Of a DNA stretch of 64,000 bases, positions 7,829-16,640 are shown in pieces. The position numbers and the translations under genes were made by a program. Each line of letters starts with the position of its first letter. Positions within the stretch are counted from its first letter, which is position 1. Location of the stretch: contig NZ_JADEVO010000007.1 of assembly GCF_017114825.1 (NCBI RefSeq), positions 1-64,000 on the forward strand, in the 5' to 3' direction. The notes beneath the pieces are model-generated. The model saw nothing but the letters and a program-made list of their open reading frames with translations. It did no database searches and had not been told where the DNA came from. This stretch comes from Pseudomonas gregormendelii (GTDB taxonomy: Bacteria; Pseudomonadota; Gammaproteobacteria; Pseudomonadales; Pseudomonadaceae).

Positions 7829-9997
7829 ATGGACAGGCTTTACCGGACAGGACACCAGGGCTTGTCCGCCCTCAATTTACTGACCTTGTGCCTGTTATCG
7901 GCCAACAGCGCGCTGGCGGCTGACACCGAGTTGCCGGCGCTCACCGTCACCGGCGAAGACAACTCAGGCTATCAGGCCGACAGCGCATCGGTCGCCGGCT
8001 TCGACTCGACCACGCTACTCGACACCCCGGCGGCGGTGACGGTCATCACCGATGCGCTGATCAAGGATCAACAGGCGCGCCTGCTCAGCGAAGTCCTGCG
8101 CAATGACGCCTCGGTGGGTCAAGCCTATGCCCCGGTCGGCTATTACGAGAACTTCGTGGTGCGCGGCTACTCGCTCAACTCCGCCAGCAGTTACAGGATC
8201 AATGGTCGCACCATCACTGGCGAACAGAACGTCGGGCTGGAAAACAAGCAGCAGGTGGAACTGCTCAAGGGCCTGTCGGGCCTGGAAAGCGGCGTGTCGG
8301 AGCCCGGTGGGCTGGTCAACTACGTGACCAAGCGGCCGACCGATGTGCGCCAGGTCACGGTCTCGACCGATGACCGCGGCAGCGGCTATCTGGCGACCGA
8401 TATCGGCGGGTTCTTCGGCAGCGAACAACAGTTCGGCCTGCGCGCCAACCTGGCCCATGAAGATATCCATTCCTACGTTGAACATGCCAACGGTCAGCGG
8501 GATTTTGCCTCCCTGGCCTTTGACTGGAACATCAGCCCCGATGCGCTGCTGCAACTGGACGCCGAGTACCAGAGCCGGGAACAGCGCTCGGCGCCTGGCT
8601 ACCAACTGCTGGGTGGCACCCGACTGCCGCACCATGCCTCGCCGAAAAAACTGCTGGCCCACCAGAGCGGCTCCAACCCGGTCAGCACCGATGCGCTGAA
8701 CCTCAACGGCAAGTTCGAGTACCGCTTCAGTGATGCATGGAAAACCGACATCAGCGCTTCGCGCAGCCGGGTGGTGATCGACGACTACAGCTCGTTCGCC
8801 TGGGGTTGCTACGGTGCCGCCAGCTGCGCCGACGCCGCAGTGCCGAATGACTTCAGCCCGGAGGGCGACTACGATATCTACGACTTCCGCAGCCCCGACG
8901 ATACCCGCCGCAACGACGAACTGCAGGCGACCCTCAGCGGGCGTTTCGACACGGCGGGCCTGGGCCACGAACTGACCTTGGGCACCAGTGCGTTCCGCCG
9001 GGTGGTGGACAAGCGCGACCCGATCAACGTGATGATCGGCAGCGCCAATATTAACAGCGAGCCTGCAGACTTCGCGCGTTATGACGGCCCGCTCAATGAC
9101 TCCCAGCGACGTCTGGACAGCCGCCAGTACGGGCTGTTTTTCAATGACCGGATCAGCTTCAACGAGCACTGGCAAACCGTATTGGGCGGGCGCGCGGTGC
9201 GTCTGGACGAAGAAACCTTCGACAGCCAGGGCGAAACCACTCGCCATACCCGCCGGTACGAGTTCCTGCCCCAGGCTGCGCTGATCTACAAGCCGGTGCA
9301 GAACCTGTCGCTGTACACCCGCTATAGCAAAGGCCTGTCCCTGGGCGGCGAGGCGGCGTGGTTTACCACCAACGCCTTCGAAATCCTCGCGCCAACCGTG
9401 TCCCGGCAGATCGAGGCCGGGGTCAAGTATGACTGGCAGCGCATCAGCCTGGGCGCGGCGCTGTTTCAGATTCGCCAGGCGTATCAGTACTCGCGCCCCA
9501 ACGACGACGGCACCTTCACTTTCGCGCAACAGGGAGAACAGAAGAACACCGGCCTGGAGCTGTCCGCCAATGGCTGGGCGACCCAACGCCTGCAGATCAG
9601 TGCCAGTGTCGCGGCGATTCGTTCGCGGGTCAGCGGCACGGGAACGGCGGCTTATGAGGGCCACCAGACGATCAATGTGCCGACCTTGCGCGCCAGCCTT
9701 TCCGGCGACTATGCATTGCCCTGGATAGACGGCCTGGCATTGCTCGGTGGCGTGCAGTACAGCGCCAGCAAATACGCGAGCCAGGTGGGCGAAGTGGAAA
9801 CCGGCGCCTACGCGATCTTCAATGTCGGCAGCCGATTCAGCACGCGTATTGATGGTTACGAGACGGTCTTTCGCCTGAGCGTCGACAACCTGTTCGACAA
9901 GCGCTACTGGCGCGATGCCGGAGAATACATGGGCGATGACTACGTATTCCAGGGCGCGCCGCTGACGGCGCGCTTGAGTGCTTCTGTCAATTTCTGA
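7829..9997 (+). CDS. TonB-dependent siderophore-type outer-membrane receptor
   Basis: This 722-residue outer-membrane receptor has a signal peptide (to about residue 30, ending SANSALA), a plug domain (LTVTGEDNS..., DTPAAVTVITDALIKDQQA near residue 65, LLKGLSGLESGVSEPGGLVNYVTKRP near 150) and a C-terminal beta barrel ending in the canonical SVNF. The plug pattern is that of ferric-siderophore receptors. I chose ATG 7829 because GAGGAG lies 5 bases upstream; a GTG at 7802 would add nine residues. No convincing Fur box was seen in the 92-base upstream gap, and no sigma-factor pair is adjacent. The ligand cannot be told from sequence. Confidence 0.9.
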   Translation: MDRLYRTGHQGLSALNLLTLCLLSANSALAADTELPALTVTGEDNSGYQADSASVAGFDSTTLLDTPAAVTVITDALIKDQQARLLSEVLRNDASVGQAYAPVGYYENFVVRGYSLNSASSYRINGRTITGEQNVGLENKQQVELLKGLSGLESGVSEPGGLVNYVTKRPTDVRQVTVSTDDRGSGYLATDIGGFFGSEQQFGLRANLAHEDIHSYVEHANGQRDFASLAFDWNISPDALLQLDAEYQSREQRSAPGYQLLGGTRLPHHASPKKLLAHQSGSNPVSTDALNLNGKFEYRFSDAWKTDISASRSRVVIDDYSSFAWGCYGAASCADAAVPNDFSPEGDYDIYDFRSPDDTRRNDELQATLSGRFDTAGLGHELTLGTSAFRRVVDKRDPINVMIGSANINSEPADFARYDGPLNDSQRRLDSRQYGLFFNDRISFNEHWQTVLGGRAVRLDEETFDSQGETTRHTRRYEFLPQAALIYKPVQNLSLYTRYSKGLSLGGEAAWFTTNAFEILAPTVSRQIEAGVKYDWQRISLGAALFQIRQAYQYSRPNDDGTFTFAQQGEQKNTGLELSANGWATQRLQISASVAAIRSRVSGTGTAAYEGHQTINVPTLRASLSGDYALPWIDGLALLGGVQYSASKYASQVGEVETGAYAIFNVGSRFSTRIDGYETVFRLSVDNLFDKRYWRDAGEYMGDDYVFQGAPLTARLSASVNF

Positions 9998-10012
9998 CGG
10001 CTGCCGAAATCA

Positions 10013-10116
10013 CCTGTAGGGGCCAGCTTGCTGGCAATGGGCGTTAACGATAATGCGGGGTGCCTGACAGCCCGCGGCGTACTCAGGTTTTTCGCGAGCG
10101 AGCTCGCTCCTACAGG
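10013..10116. repeat. REP doublet, about 104 bases
   Basis: Arms CCTGTAGGGGCCAGCTTGC and GCGAGCTCGCTCCTACAGG face each other across a spacer containing GTTAACGATAATGCGG. The same arms and a related spacer (GTCAACGATAACGCGG) recur at 29008-29109, so this is one repeat family with a conserved core. It lies between two convergent genes. Confidence 0.8.
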
Positions 10117-10153
10117 ATGGTAAACGTTAACGGGTGAGCCGAATTGGAGCTCA

Positions 10154-11095
10154 TCAGTTCACCAGGTCAATCAGCTGTTCACGCTGCGCCCCGGTCAGCA
10201 TCGGGCCGAATCCGGCCGCCGCATTGTCGGCCATGTAACGCGGATTGCCGGTGCCTGGGATCACACAGGTCACCGCCGAATGCGACAGCAGAAATTTCAG
10301 CGCCAATTGCGGCCAGCTATTGACCTGTACCTGCGAAGCCCAGCCCGGCAGGGGCTTGCCCTTCAGGCGCGCAATCAGGCCACCGCCGCCAAACGGCCGG
10401 TTGCAGATCACTGCCACACCACGTTCGCGGCATAGCGGCAGAATGCGCTTTTCGACTGCGCGATCATCCAGGGCGTAATTGATTTGCAGGAAGTCCAGTT
10501 GTTCAGCCTTGAGCACCGCCTCCACCTCGTCATAGGCCGACGCGGTGTAATGGGTGATCCCGATGTAGCGGATGCGCCCTTGCTCTTTCCATTCGCGCAA
10601 CGTCGGCAGATGGGTTTTCCAGTCCAGCAGGTTGTGGATCTGCATCAGGTCGATCCGGTCGGTTTGCAGCAGCTTGAATGATTGCTCCATCTGCGCAATG
10701 CCTTCTTCGCGACCACGGGTCCATACCTTGGTCGCCAGGAAAGCCGGCGAGCGCGGCTCGTGGATCGACAGCAGCTCACCGGTGGTCTGCTCGGCGCGCC
10801 CGTACATCGGCGAGCTGTCGACCAGCGTCCCGCCTTTCTCGAACAGTGCATCCAGCACGGCCGGCAGTTGCTTGTAGGCCGGGTCCGCGGGGGCGACATC
10901 GAAGCCGCGATAAGTGCCCAACCCTACGACGGGCAGCGGCTCGGCGCTGGAAGGAATGCCTCGGGTCTGCATGCTCTTGCCTCCTGTGGCGATCGGCGGC
11001 GCTTGCGCCCCGGCTGGGTCGAACGTTAAGACCGCCGAGACACCGGCAGCCAGCGTGAGTAGTCGGCGACGGGTGATTCCATCAGTGTGGCTCAT
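10154..11095 (-). CDS. Tat-exported aldo/keto reductase
   Basis: The 313-residue protein starts with a twin-arginine signal (TRRRLLTLAAGVSAVL, cleavage after AGAQA), so it should act in the periplasm. The AKR barrel follows: LVDSSPMYGRAE carries the catalytic Asp/Tyr, FLATKVW the Lys, and MQIHNLLDW the His. The C-terminal cofactor region (IPGTGNPRYMADN) is AKR-like. ATG 11095 was chosen for the GGAGGAG site 7 bases upstream; the frame is open further upstream but that part is implausible. The start overlaps the end of the transporter gene by 14 bases, so the two are co-transcribed. Periplasmic AKRs need an exported, cofactor-loaded fold, which fits Tat export. Confidence 0.85.
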   Translation of the reverse strand: MSHTDGITRRRLLTLAAGVSAVLTFDPAGAQAPPIATGGKSMQTRGIPSSAEPLPVVGLGTYRGFDVAPADPAYKQLPAVLDALFEKGGTLVDSSPMYGRAEQTTGELLSIHEPRSPAFLATKVWTRGREEGIAQMEQSFKLLQTDRIDLMQIHNLLDWKTHLPTLREWKEQGRIRYIGITHYTASAYDEVEAVLKAEQLDFLQINYALDDRAVEKRILPLCRERGVAVICNRPFGGGGLIARLKGKPLPGWASQVQVNSWPQLALKFLLSHSAVTCVIPGTGNPRYMADNAAAGFGPMLTGAQREQLIDLVN

Positions 11096-12368
11096 GATGT
11101 TGCTCCTCCATTCGGGTGCTGGCCGCCCGTTGTTCCTGCCGCCTGGCCAGCCAGAAACACAACCCTGCCCATACGCCCGCAACCGGAAGAATCGCCAGGG
11201 CCACCAGGCCAAACCCTGCGCCTACTGCCGTCAGCCCCGCAGACAGCCAGCCACTGGCGGCATCGCCGCCGCGATAGACCAGGGTTTCGATCACGTTCTT
11301 GGCCTTGTACTTCTCTTCGCGGCTGACCACTGTCCACAGCACCTCTCGCGCTGGCCGAACGAAGGCAAATTCCACCGCCCGACGCAGCCCTTGCGCCAGG
11401 GCAACGGCGGCAGGTACCGGCGCCATGGCCATCGCCGAGAAGGCCACGACGCTCGCCAAGGGCAACATCACCAGCGCCCCGCCCACGCCGACCCAGCGGA
11501 TCAACGGCGCGGTCAACAGCAGCTGGAATAACAGGGTCAGCACCGACACCAGCAAATCAACCAGAGCAAAAAATTGAGTGCGGCTTGCCACATCAGCGTA
11601 GCTGCCTGCGACGATCCGGCCTTGTTCAAAGTACAAAAGGGTCGCGGCGCTGGTGTGCAGCAGCATGAACGCCACCAGCCCAAGCAAATAGCGCGAGCGC
11701 AGGATCAGCGTGATGCCGGCCAGCATGCTGCCGCCCAATCTTTGGTCATCCGGCGAGCGGTTGTCGCTACGCGACACTGTGCACCTGAGCAAGGCCCGGT
11801 AACAACGCACCGCGATCTCGAGCAGCACCGCCGCCGCCAGCGTCAGGGCCATCGGGCCCAGGCGCACGGCCATGGTCGCGGCCAGCAGCGGCCCGATAAA
11901 GGTGCCCAAGGTGCCACCGGCGGCAATAAAACCGAATAACCGCCGCCCCTGATCATTGGAAAACCGGTCGACCAGCACGCTCCAGAAGATCGTGACGATG
12001 AACAGGTTGTAAATGCTGATCCAGACAAAAAACACCTGCCCGACGGTCACCGGCGCAACGTGATTGGCGATCAACAGCCCGAACACCAGCATCGACAGCG
12101 CAATCAGCCGATAGATCAAGGGCACGAAACGCGTTGCCGGCAGCCGGGACACCAGCGCACCGTAGAGCGGTACCATCAGCAACATCACCACGAAGGTGGC
12201 GCTGAACAGCCACTGCAATTGGTCCGCACCGCCCTCCAGGCCCAGGGCATCGCGCAGGGGGCGGACCAGGTAATAGCTGGCGAGCACACAAAAATGGAAG
12301 GCAAAACCCAGCATCAGCGCGGTTCTTTCCGCGGGCAGAATATTCAGCGATTTCAGCGCGATGGGCAT
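11082..12368 (-). CDS. NTP/NDP exchange-type MFS transporter
   Basis: This 428-residue protein has about 12 predicted membrane helices. LASYYLVRPLRDALG near residue 30 and KYKAKNVIETLVYRGGDAASGW near 365 are motifs of the bacterial 'NTP/NDP exchange transporter' group related to plastid and rickettsial ATP/ADP carriers. In free-living bacteria the substrate is not established and ATP import is unlikely. Its end overlaps the aldo/keto reductase start by 14 bases. The opposite-strand hydrolase gene starts 91 bases upstream, so the promoters are divergent. Confidence 0.8.
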   Translation of the reverse strand: MPIALKSLNILPAERTALMLGFAFHFCVLASYYLVRPLRDALGLEGGADQLQWLFSATFVVMLLMVPLYGALVSRLPATRFVPLIYRLIALSMLVFGLLIANHVAPVTVGQVFFVWISIYNLFIVTIFWSVLVDRFSNDQGRRLFGFIAAGGTLGTFIGPLLAATMAVRLGPMALTLAAAVLLEIAVRCYRALLRCTVSRSDNRSPDDQRLGGSMLAGITLILRSRYLLGLVAFMLLHTSAATLLYFEQGRIVAGSYADVASRTQFFALVDLLVSVLTLLFQLLLTAPLIRWVGVGGALVMLPLASVVAFSAMAMAPVPAAVALAQGLRRAVEFAFVRPAREVLWTVVSREEKYKAKNVIETLVYRGGDAASGWLSAGLTAVGAGFGLVALAILPVAGVWAGLCFWLARRQEQRAASTRMEEQHHEPH

Positions 12369-12459
12369 CGCTTCCCTCCCGGACCGGCGCGCTACGGGGC
12401 CGATCGACTACACTGCGACAGCGATCAAGTGATCGCCGTTTTCCACCCTTGAGTCGTCA

Positions 12460-13242
12460 ATGCCGCTCCCTAACGTTAGTCGAATGTCGCGCATCCTGAT
12501 GATCATCGCAGACATCGTCATCGCGCTGTACCTGGTGCTCTGTATGGCGCTGTGGATATTCCAGCGCGCCCTCATCTATTACCCGCAGCCTCGATCCGTG
12601 GCCAGTGCGCTCTTGACCCTGCCCCGTTCCGACGCGCAGGTGCTGGTCTCGGTGCGCGAGCACGAGGGCCCAAAGGCGTTGATCTATTTCGGAGGCAACG
12701 CCGAGGACGTGTCGCGCAACCTGCCCTCGTTTTCAGCAGCCTTTGCCGATCACGCGCTGTATTTTCTGCACTACCGAGGGTTTGGCGGCAGCTCTGGCTC
12801 GCCGACCGAGGAAGCGATTCAGCGCGACGCCCTGGGGTTGTTCGACGAGGTGTACGCCCGGCACCCGCAGGTGACGCTGGTGGGCCGAAGCCTGGGCTCC
12901 GGTGTCGCGGTGCGCCTGGCCAGCCAGCGCCCGGCATCGCACCTGGTGCTGATCACGCCCTATAACAGCCTGGAAGAACTCGCTGCGCGGCAGTTTCCGA
13001 TCTTCCCGGTGCGGTGGCTGTTACAGGATCGTTTTGAGTCCTGGCGATATGCCCGGGAGATCAGCGTGCCGACCCTGCTGATGGCGGCAGAGCAAGACGA
13101 GGTGATCCCGCGCTCGAGCACCCAGCGGCTGTTCGAGCATTTCGCTCCGGGGGTGGCCGTGCTCAGGGTGATACCGGGGGTGGGGCATAATTCCATTTCC
13201 GCCAGTGCGGATTACCTGAGGCTGCTGCGGGAGGCTTTGTGA
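12460..13242 (+). CDS. membrane-anchored alpha/beta hydrolase (Bem46/ABHD13-like)
   Basis: The 260-residue protein has one N-terminal membrane helix (ILMIIADIVIALYLVL) and a hydrolase domain. The oxyanion region LIYFGGNAEDVS near residue 70, nucleophile GRSLGSG near 147, acid in AAEQDEVIP and His in PGVGHNSIS match the Bem46/ABHD13 group of serine hydrolases. ATG 12484 (MSRIL) is an alternative start; neither has a strong ribosome site. Substrate unknown. Confidence 0.8.
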   Translation: MPLPNVSRMSRILMIIADIVIALYLVLCMALWIFQRALIYYPQPRSVASALLTLPRSDAQVLVSVREHEGPKALIYFGGNAEDVSRNLPSFSAAFADHALYFLHYRGFGGSSGSPTEEAIQRDALGLFDEVYARHPQVTLVGRSLGSGVAVRLASQRPASHLVLITPYNSLEELAARQFPIFPVRWLLQDRFESWRYAREISVPTLLMAAEQDEVIPRSSTQRLFEHFAPGVAVLRVIPGVGHNSISASADYLRLLREAL

Positions 13243-13262
13243 GGTTGAGTGTTGCGCTCCTG

Positions 13263-13298
13263 AGGCGAGCATGCTGAATAATTCCAGCATGCTCGCCT
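13263..13298. terminator. hairpin between convergent hydrolase and cupin genes
   Basis: AGGCGAGCATGCTG (13263-13276), loop AATAATTC, CAGCATGCTCGCCT (13285-13298): a perfect 14-base stem between two converging genes. T-richness on either side is weak, but position and stability suggest a bidirectional terminator. Confidence 0.7.
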
Positions 13299-13313
13299 TC
13301 TTGAGCGCATCAC

Positions 13314-13781
13314 CTATTGAGCAACAATCTTCACCAACGGCGCCCCCTTCTTGACGATGTAGGTCGCCAGTTCCGAGCTGGTAGTCGCACTTGTATTCTT
13401 CGCAACATGCGCCACCCCTGCCGGGATATAGAGCGAATCCCCCGCCTTGAGTGTCACTGCAGGCTGCCCTTCAAGCTGATACTCAAACGTGCCCTCCAGT
13501 ACATAGGCCACCTCAACCCCCGGGTGGGAATGTTTGGGCGAGACCACGCCCGGTTCGAAATCCACGCGCACCTGCAGCACTTCCTGTCCCGCAACGTCCA
13601 TGTCCCGGTGCAGCAGATCGGTGCGGTGCAGGCCGGTCTGCCAGCTCTTGGTCGCCGGCGCATCCTGAGTGGACGACTTGACCTCCTGGGCCTGGGCCAG
13701 GCCCGTGACAGCGGCCAATGTGGTCGCGGCAATGGCCAGGCCGAGTGCGCCAGCGGTTTTACGAACATTGAACAGGGACAT
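13314..13781 (-). CDS. periplasmic cupin-domain protein
   Basis: The 155-residue protein has a signal peptide (MSLFNVRKTAGALGLAIAAT..., cleavage near AQAQE) and a single cupin barrel. The metal-binding motif is seen as SPKHSHPGVEVAYVLEG (His, His, Glu) and the second motif as GDSLYIPAGVAHVAKN (His). Such small periplasmic cupins are widespread and mostly without known substrate. ATG 13781 has a GGAG 8 bases upstream; the open frame before it carries no ribosome site. Confidence 0.85.
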   Translation of the reverse strand: MSLFNVRKTAGALGLAIAATTLAAVTGLAQAQEVKSSTQDAPATKSWQTGLHRTDLLHRDMDVAGQEVLQVRVDFEPGVVSPKHSHPGVEVAYVLEGTFEYQLEGQPAVTLKAGDSLYIPAGVAHVAKNTSATTSSELATYIVKKGAPLVKIVAQ

Positions 13782-14011
13782 CGCGATTCTCCAGTGGTAG
13801 TACCGCAGATGCGGTGTGCCCCATTCAAACGCCGCCATGTATCAGCCAAGTGTCCAAGCCACCCTGGATATGTATGCGCAAGTGGCTGCAGGCACACCTG
13901 ATACGCAGGGATACAAACCAGTGACACGTCAGCCCCGGTCGGCACTCTCGCGCCAGTATCAGCGAATTGTCCTTCGTCGAGCGGCGCTTTTATCCAGTGC
14001 CCGGCCAGCGG

Positions 14012-15028
14012 TCAGTTAGGGTCGAGCAGGCCCCCGTGCCAGTGGCGGGAGACACGCGTACCCGTGAATTTCGCCACCACCATGCCCTGGCCAATCAGTC
14101 GATCGCGGTAACGGGTGACCATCCGCCCCGCCTGCTCGGCGAACAACACCACTTCGCTGGAGGGATCACCGGGCCGGCGCAGGATCCGGGCAAAACGCTG
14201 GCCCTCCTCAACAGGGTCTCCCAGCTGTTTTTCGAAGATCAAGACCCCGGGCGTCGGTGCAAGGATGGTCTCCATCTGGCCCATTTCCAAGGTTTGCACC
14301 GGCCAATCCTCCGGGCTTAGCGCCTCATCAATGGCTCCGCAGCGGCACAGCCAGGTGTAAAGTCCCTGGGCATCCTGTTCGGCCAGTTGGTCGCCGACAT
14401 CGCCCTGCCCGCGCAACTCCAGGGTTGCCGCCATATTGCGGTCACTGAGCCCTTTGCGCAGCCAGGGCGCAATAATGGTTTCCTCAAAAGAACCATCGCC
14501 GCCATCGTCCCAGATGATCGCCACGTCCATCTTCATCGCTGCCGCCAGTTCGCGGCCTTGGGCGGCAAAGCTGCGGTGCACATAGAGGTACGGCAGTGCC
14601 TCGTCATCGGTGTGCAGATCGAGCATCACATCGGCATCGGCGGCCAGTTGCACCAGGGCTTTCTGCCATTCCTGGACATTGGTGGACGGGTGTTGCTGCG
14701 CCGCCGACTGGTCAAAACCACGATTGAAATTGTGCCCTGTGGCGTCATGAAAACGCCCCAGCAGGCGGCCCTGGCGGAACTGGCCAATACCCAGGGGATT
14801 GGCCTGGGGCACAACCGTCACCTGACTCCTGAGCCGCCCCTGGGCTTGGGCAACCTGCAGGCGTTGCATCAACAGGTGCAGTACCAGCATCCCGGCAATT
14901 TCGTCAGCGTGCACCCCGGCTTGCAGGTGCACCTTGGGGCCGCTGCCATCACCCTGGTAACGCCAGGCCCCCACTTGCAACGGGTCGCCGTTGTTGCTGC
15001 GAACATCCAACGAAATATCCTGCACCAT
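14012..15028 (-). CDS. succinylglutamate desuccinylase/aspartoacylase-family deacylase (M14-like)
   Basis: This 338-residue zinc hydrolase removes an acyl group from an N-acyl amino acid or diamine. Zinc ligands are visible in QAGVHADEIAGM (H..E, residues 37-41) and MLDLHTDDEALPYLYVH (His, residue about 140). The C-terminal domain (PTPGVLIFEKQLGDPVEEGQ) is the usual family extension. GGGAGGA lies 8 bases before ATG 15028. It is divergent from the TetR gene with a perfect inverted repeat between them, and is probably regulated by it. DoeB-type N-acetyldiaminobutyrate deacetylases are in this family, but no ectoine hydrolase is present, so the substrate is open. Confidence 0.85.
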   Translation of the reverse strand: MVQDISLDVRSNNGDPLQVGAWRYQGDGSGPKVHLQAGVHADEIAGMLVLHLLMQRLQVAQAQGRLRSQVTVVPQANPLGIGQFRQGRLLGRFHDATGHNFNRGFDQSAAQQHPSTNVQEWQKALVQLAADADVMLDLHTDDEALPYLYVHRSFAAQGRELAAAMKMDVAIIWDDGGDGSFEETIIAPWLRKGLSDRNMAATLELRGQGDVGDQLAEQDAQGLYTWLCRCGAIDEALSPEDWPVQTLEMGQMETILAPTPGVLIFEKQLGDPVEEGQRFARILRRPGDPSSEVVLFAEQAGRMVTRYRDRLIGQGMVVAKFTGTRVSRHWHGGLLDPN

Positions 15029-15081
15029 CCGTTTGTCCTCCCGTCATGACCACTCGAAAACCAAGGCATTGCCGCTGGTGA

Positions 15082-15097
15082 TTGAACAGACGTTCAA
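15082..15097. promoter_or_regulatory. probable TetR/BetI-type operator 1
   Basis: TTGAAC-AGAC-GTTCAA is a perfect 6+4+6 inverted repeat in the 109-base gap between the divergent deacylase and tetR genes. A nearly identical copy lies at 21048-21063 upstream of the transport operon. That the adjacent TetR protein binds here is inference. Confidence 0.65.
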
Positions 15098-15137
15098 CTA
15101 AGCTCGGCAACGTATAACCGACTCCAAGGACTAACCC

Positions 15138-15773
15138 GTGACCCGTGCCCCAGCGAAAAACCGCCGCACCGAACCCGACGCGCGCCGCGAAATGCTCGTG
15201 GCTGCTGCCCTGCGTTGCCTGGTGCGCGACGGCCACGCCGGGCTGTCGGTGCGCCGCATCGCAACGGAGGCCGGGGTGTCGGTGGGCCTGCTCAATCATC
15301 ACTTCGGCAGCATCGATGCGCTGATCGCCGACACTTACCAGAAGCTCGCCAACGAACTGACGAGCGCCCTGATGCAGGAAATAGAACAGGCCGACACCCC
15401 CGCCGCAAAGATGGACGCCTTCCTCACCGGCTCATTTGCCCCCCGGGTCATGGACCCGCAATTACTCGGCGCCTGGGTGGTGTTCTGGAGCCTGATCCGC
15501 CACTCCGTTCACGTCAGCCAGGCTCACGAAAAAAGCTATCGCGCCTATCTCGACTTGCTGCGCCATTTGCTCGACGACCTGGCGGCCAGCGAAGGGTTTG
15601 TGATCCACGACACTCACCTGGCCGCCATCGGCCTATCCGCGACGCTCGACGGACTCTGGATCGAGTGGTGCCTCAACCCCGAAACCTTCAGCCCCGCCAA
15701 CGGCCTGCATATCTGTCGCTGCTGGGTAAAGGGGTTGCGAAACGGAGCATTCAGCGCCGACGACGTCCTGTGA
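15138..15773 (+). CDS. TetR-family regulator, BetI-like
   Basis: The 211-residue protein has an N-terminal TetR helix-turn-helix (residues about 18-62: GLSVRRIATEAGVSVGLLNHHFGSIDALI) and a C-terminal domain of the BetI type (MDAFLTGSF, LLGAWVVFW, GLWIEWCL). It starts at GTG 15138 with AAGGA 7 bases upstream. BetI itself represses choline uptake and oxidation genes; no betA/betB is nearby here, so the ligand is more likely the compound handled by the neighbouring deacylase and transporter. Its last 141 bases overlap the end of the convergent DMT exporter gene. Confidence 0.85.
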   Translation: MTRAPAKNRRTEPDARREMLVAAALRCLVRDGHAGLSVRRIATEAGVSVGLLNHHFGSIDALIADTYQKLANELTSALMQEIEQADTPAAKMDAFLTGSFAPRVMDPQLLGAWVVFWSLIRHSVHVSQAHEKSYRAYLDLLRHLLDDLAASEGFVIHDTHLAAIGLSATLDGLWIEWCLNPETFSPANGLHICRCWVKGLRNGAFSADDVL

Positions 15774-16640
15774 GGCATGACGCCCGAAGATCATCGCCAG
15801 GGTGCCACTGATAGCAATCAGCCCCGCGCCGATCATCAGCGAAACGTCCATCCGGGTACCCCAGATCAGACTCGACAGCAGGAACGCCCAAATCAACCCG
15901 GTGTACTCGAATGGCGCCAGCAAGGTCGCCGTCGCCCGACGGAAACTGGCGAACAGCAGGAACTGGCCGATACCACCCACCAGGCCAGCTGCGAGCATAC
16001 CGAGCCAGTCCGGCATCGGTGCTGGCGTATGAGTCCACGGCAAGGCCAGGGTCATGCAAATAACAAACACCACGTTGGTGATCAACATTTGCTCCAGCAC
16101 CGATGTCTGGTCATCCACCTGCCGCAACTGGATGTAGGTGAACGCCCAGCACATGGCGGCCAGCAGGGTCAGCACCACCGGCAACGGGTCGGTCAACCGT
16201 GTTGGTCGGCAGGCGATGATCACGCCGATGAAGCCGACGACCAGGGTGAACCATTGCCACCCGTTCGCGCGTTCCTTGAGGATCACCGCCGCCAGTACCG
16301 TCACCATGATCGGCGCGGAGAAATACAGCGTGGTCATCTCCGCCAGCGACAGGTCTCGGGCAGCGGTGTAATACAGCACCCAGGCGATGATCGAAAGCAA
16401 ACCGCGCAGCACCAGCAAGCGCCGGCTTGGTGAACGCCAGGCTTTCTGCACCAGGCGCAAGCGCCCCGCAGCCACGCAGACCACCACTACCAGCAAGCTG
16501 CGCCAGAACAGGATGGTGACCACCGAATAATCGGCCACCAATGCCTTGATCACCGCGTCCTGCAAGGCCAGGAACGCGTACCCCAGGGTGCACAGGCCGA
16601 TGCCCTGCAATGACCGATCAACCATCCGTGGCGCACTCAT
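15633..16640 (-). CDS. DMT-superfamily (EamA) transporter
   Basis: The 335-residue protein has ten predicted membrane helices in two EamA repeats (GYAFLALQDAVIKALV... and the second from about residue 155). ATG 16640 overlaps the stop of the upstream permease (ATGA), so it is the last gene of the operon. EamA proteins usually export amino acids or metabolites, so it may vent an overflow product of the imported compound. The last roughly 47 residues, beyond GRHASQD, have no helix and are encoded antisense to the tetR 3' end. The tail is unusual and may be a recent extension. Confidence 0.8.
   Translation of the reverse strand: MSAPRMVDRSLQGIGLCTLGYAFLALQDAVIKALVADYSVVTILFWRSLLVVVVCVAAGRLRLVQKAWRSPSRRLLVLRGLLSIIAWVLYYTAARDLSLAEMTTLYFSAPIMVTVLAAVILKERANGWQWFTLVVGFIGVIIACRPTRLTDPLPVVLTLLAAMCWAFTYIQLRQVDDQTSVLEQMLITNVVFVICMTLALPWTHTPAPMPDWLGMLAAGLVGGIGQFLLFASFRRATATLLAPFEYTGLIWAFLLSSLIWGTRMDVSLMIGAGLIAISGTLAMIFGRHASQDVVGAECSVSQPLYPAATDMQAVGGAEGFGVEAPLDPESVERRG

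Noticed and set aside
13816..14019. 67-codon plus-strand frame between cupin and deacylase genes
   Set aside because: GTG start with no ribosome site and it overlaps the deacylase stop; possible but not supported.
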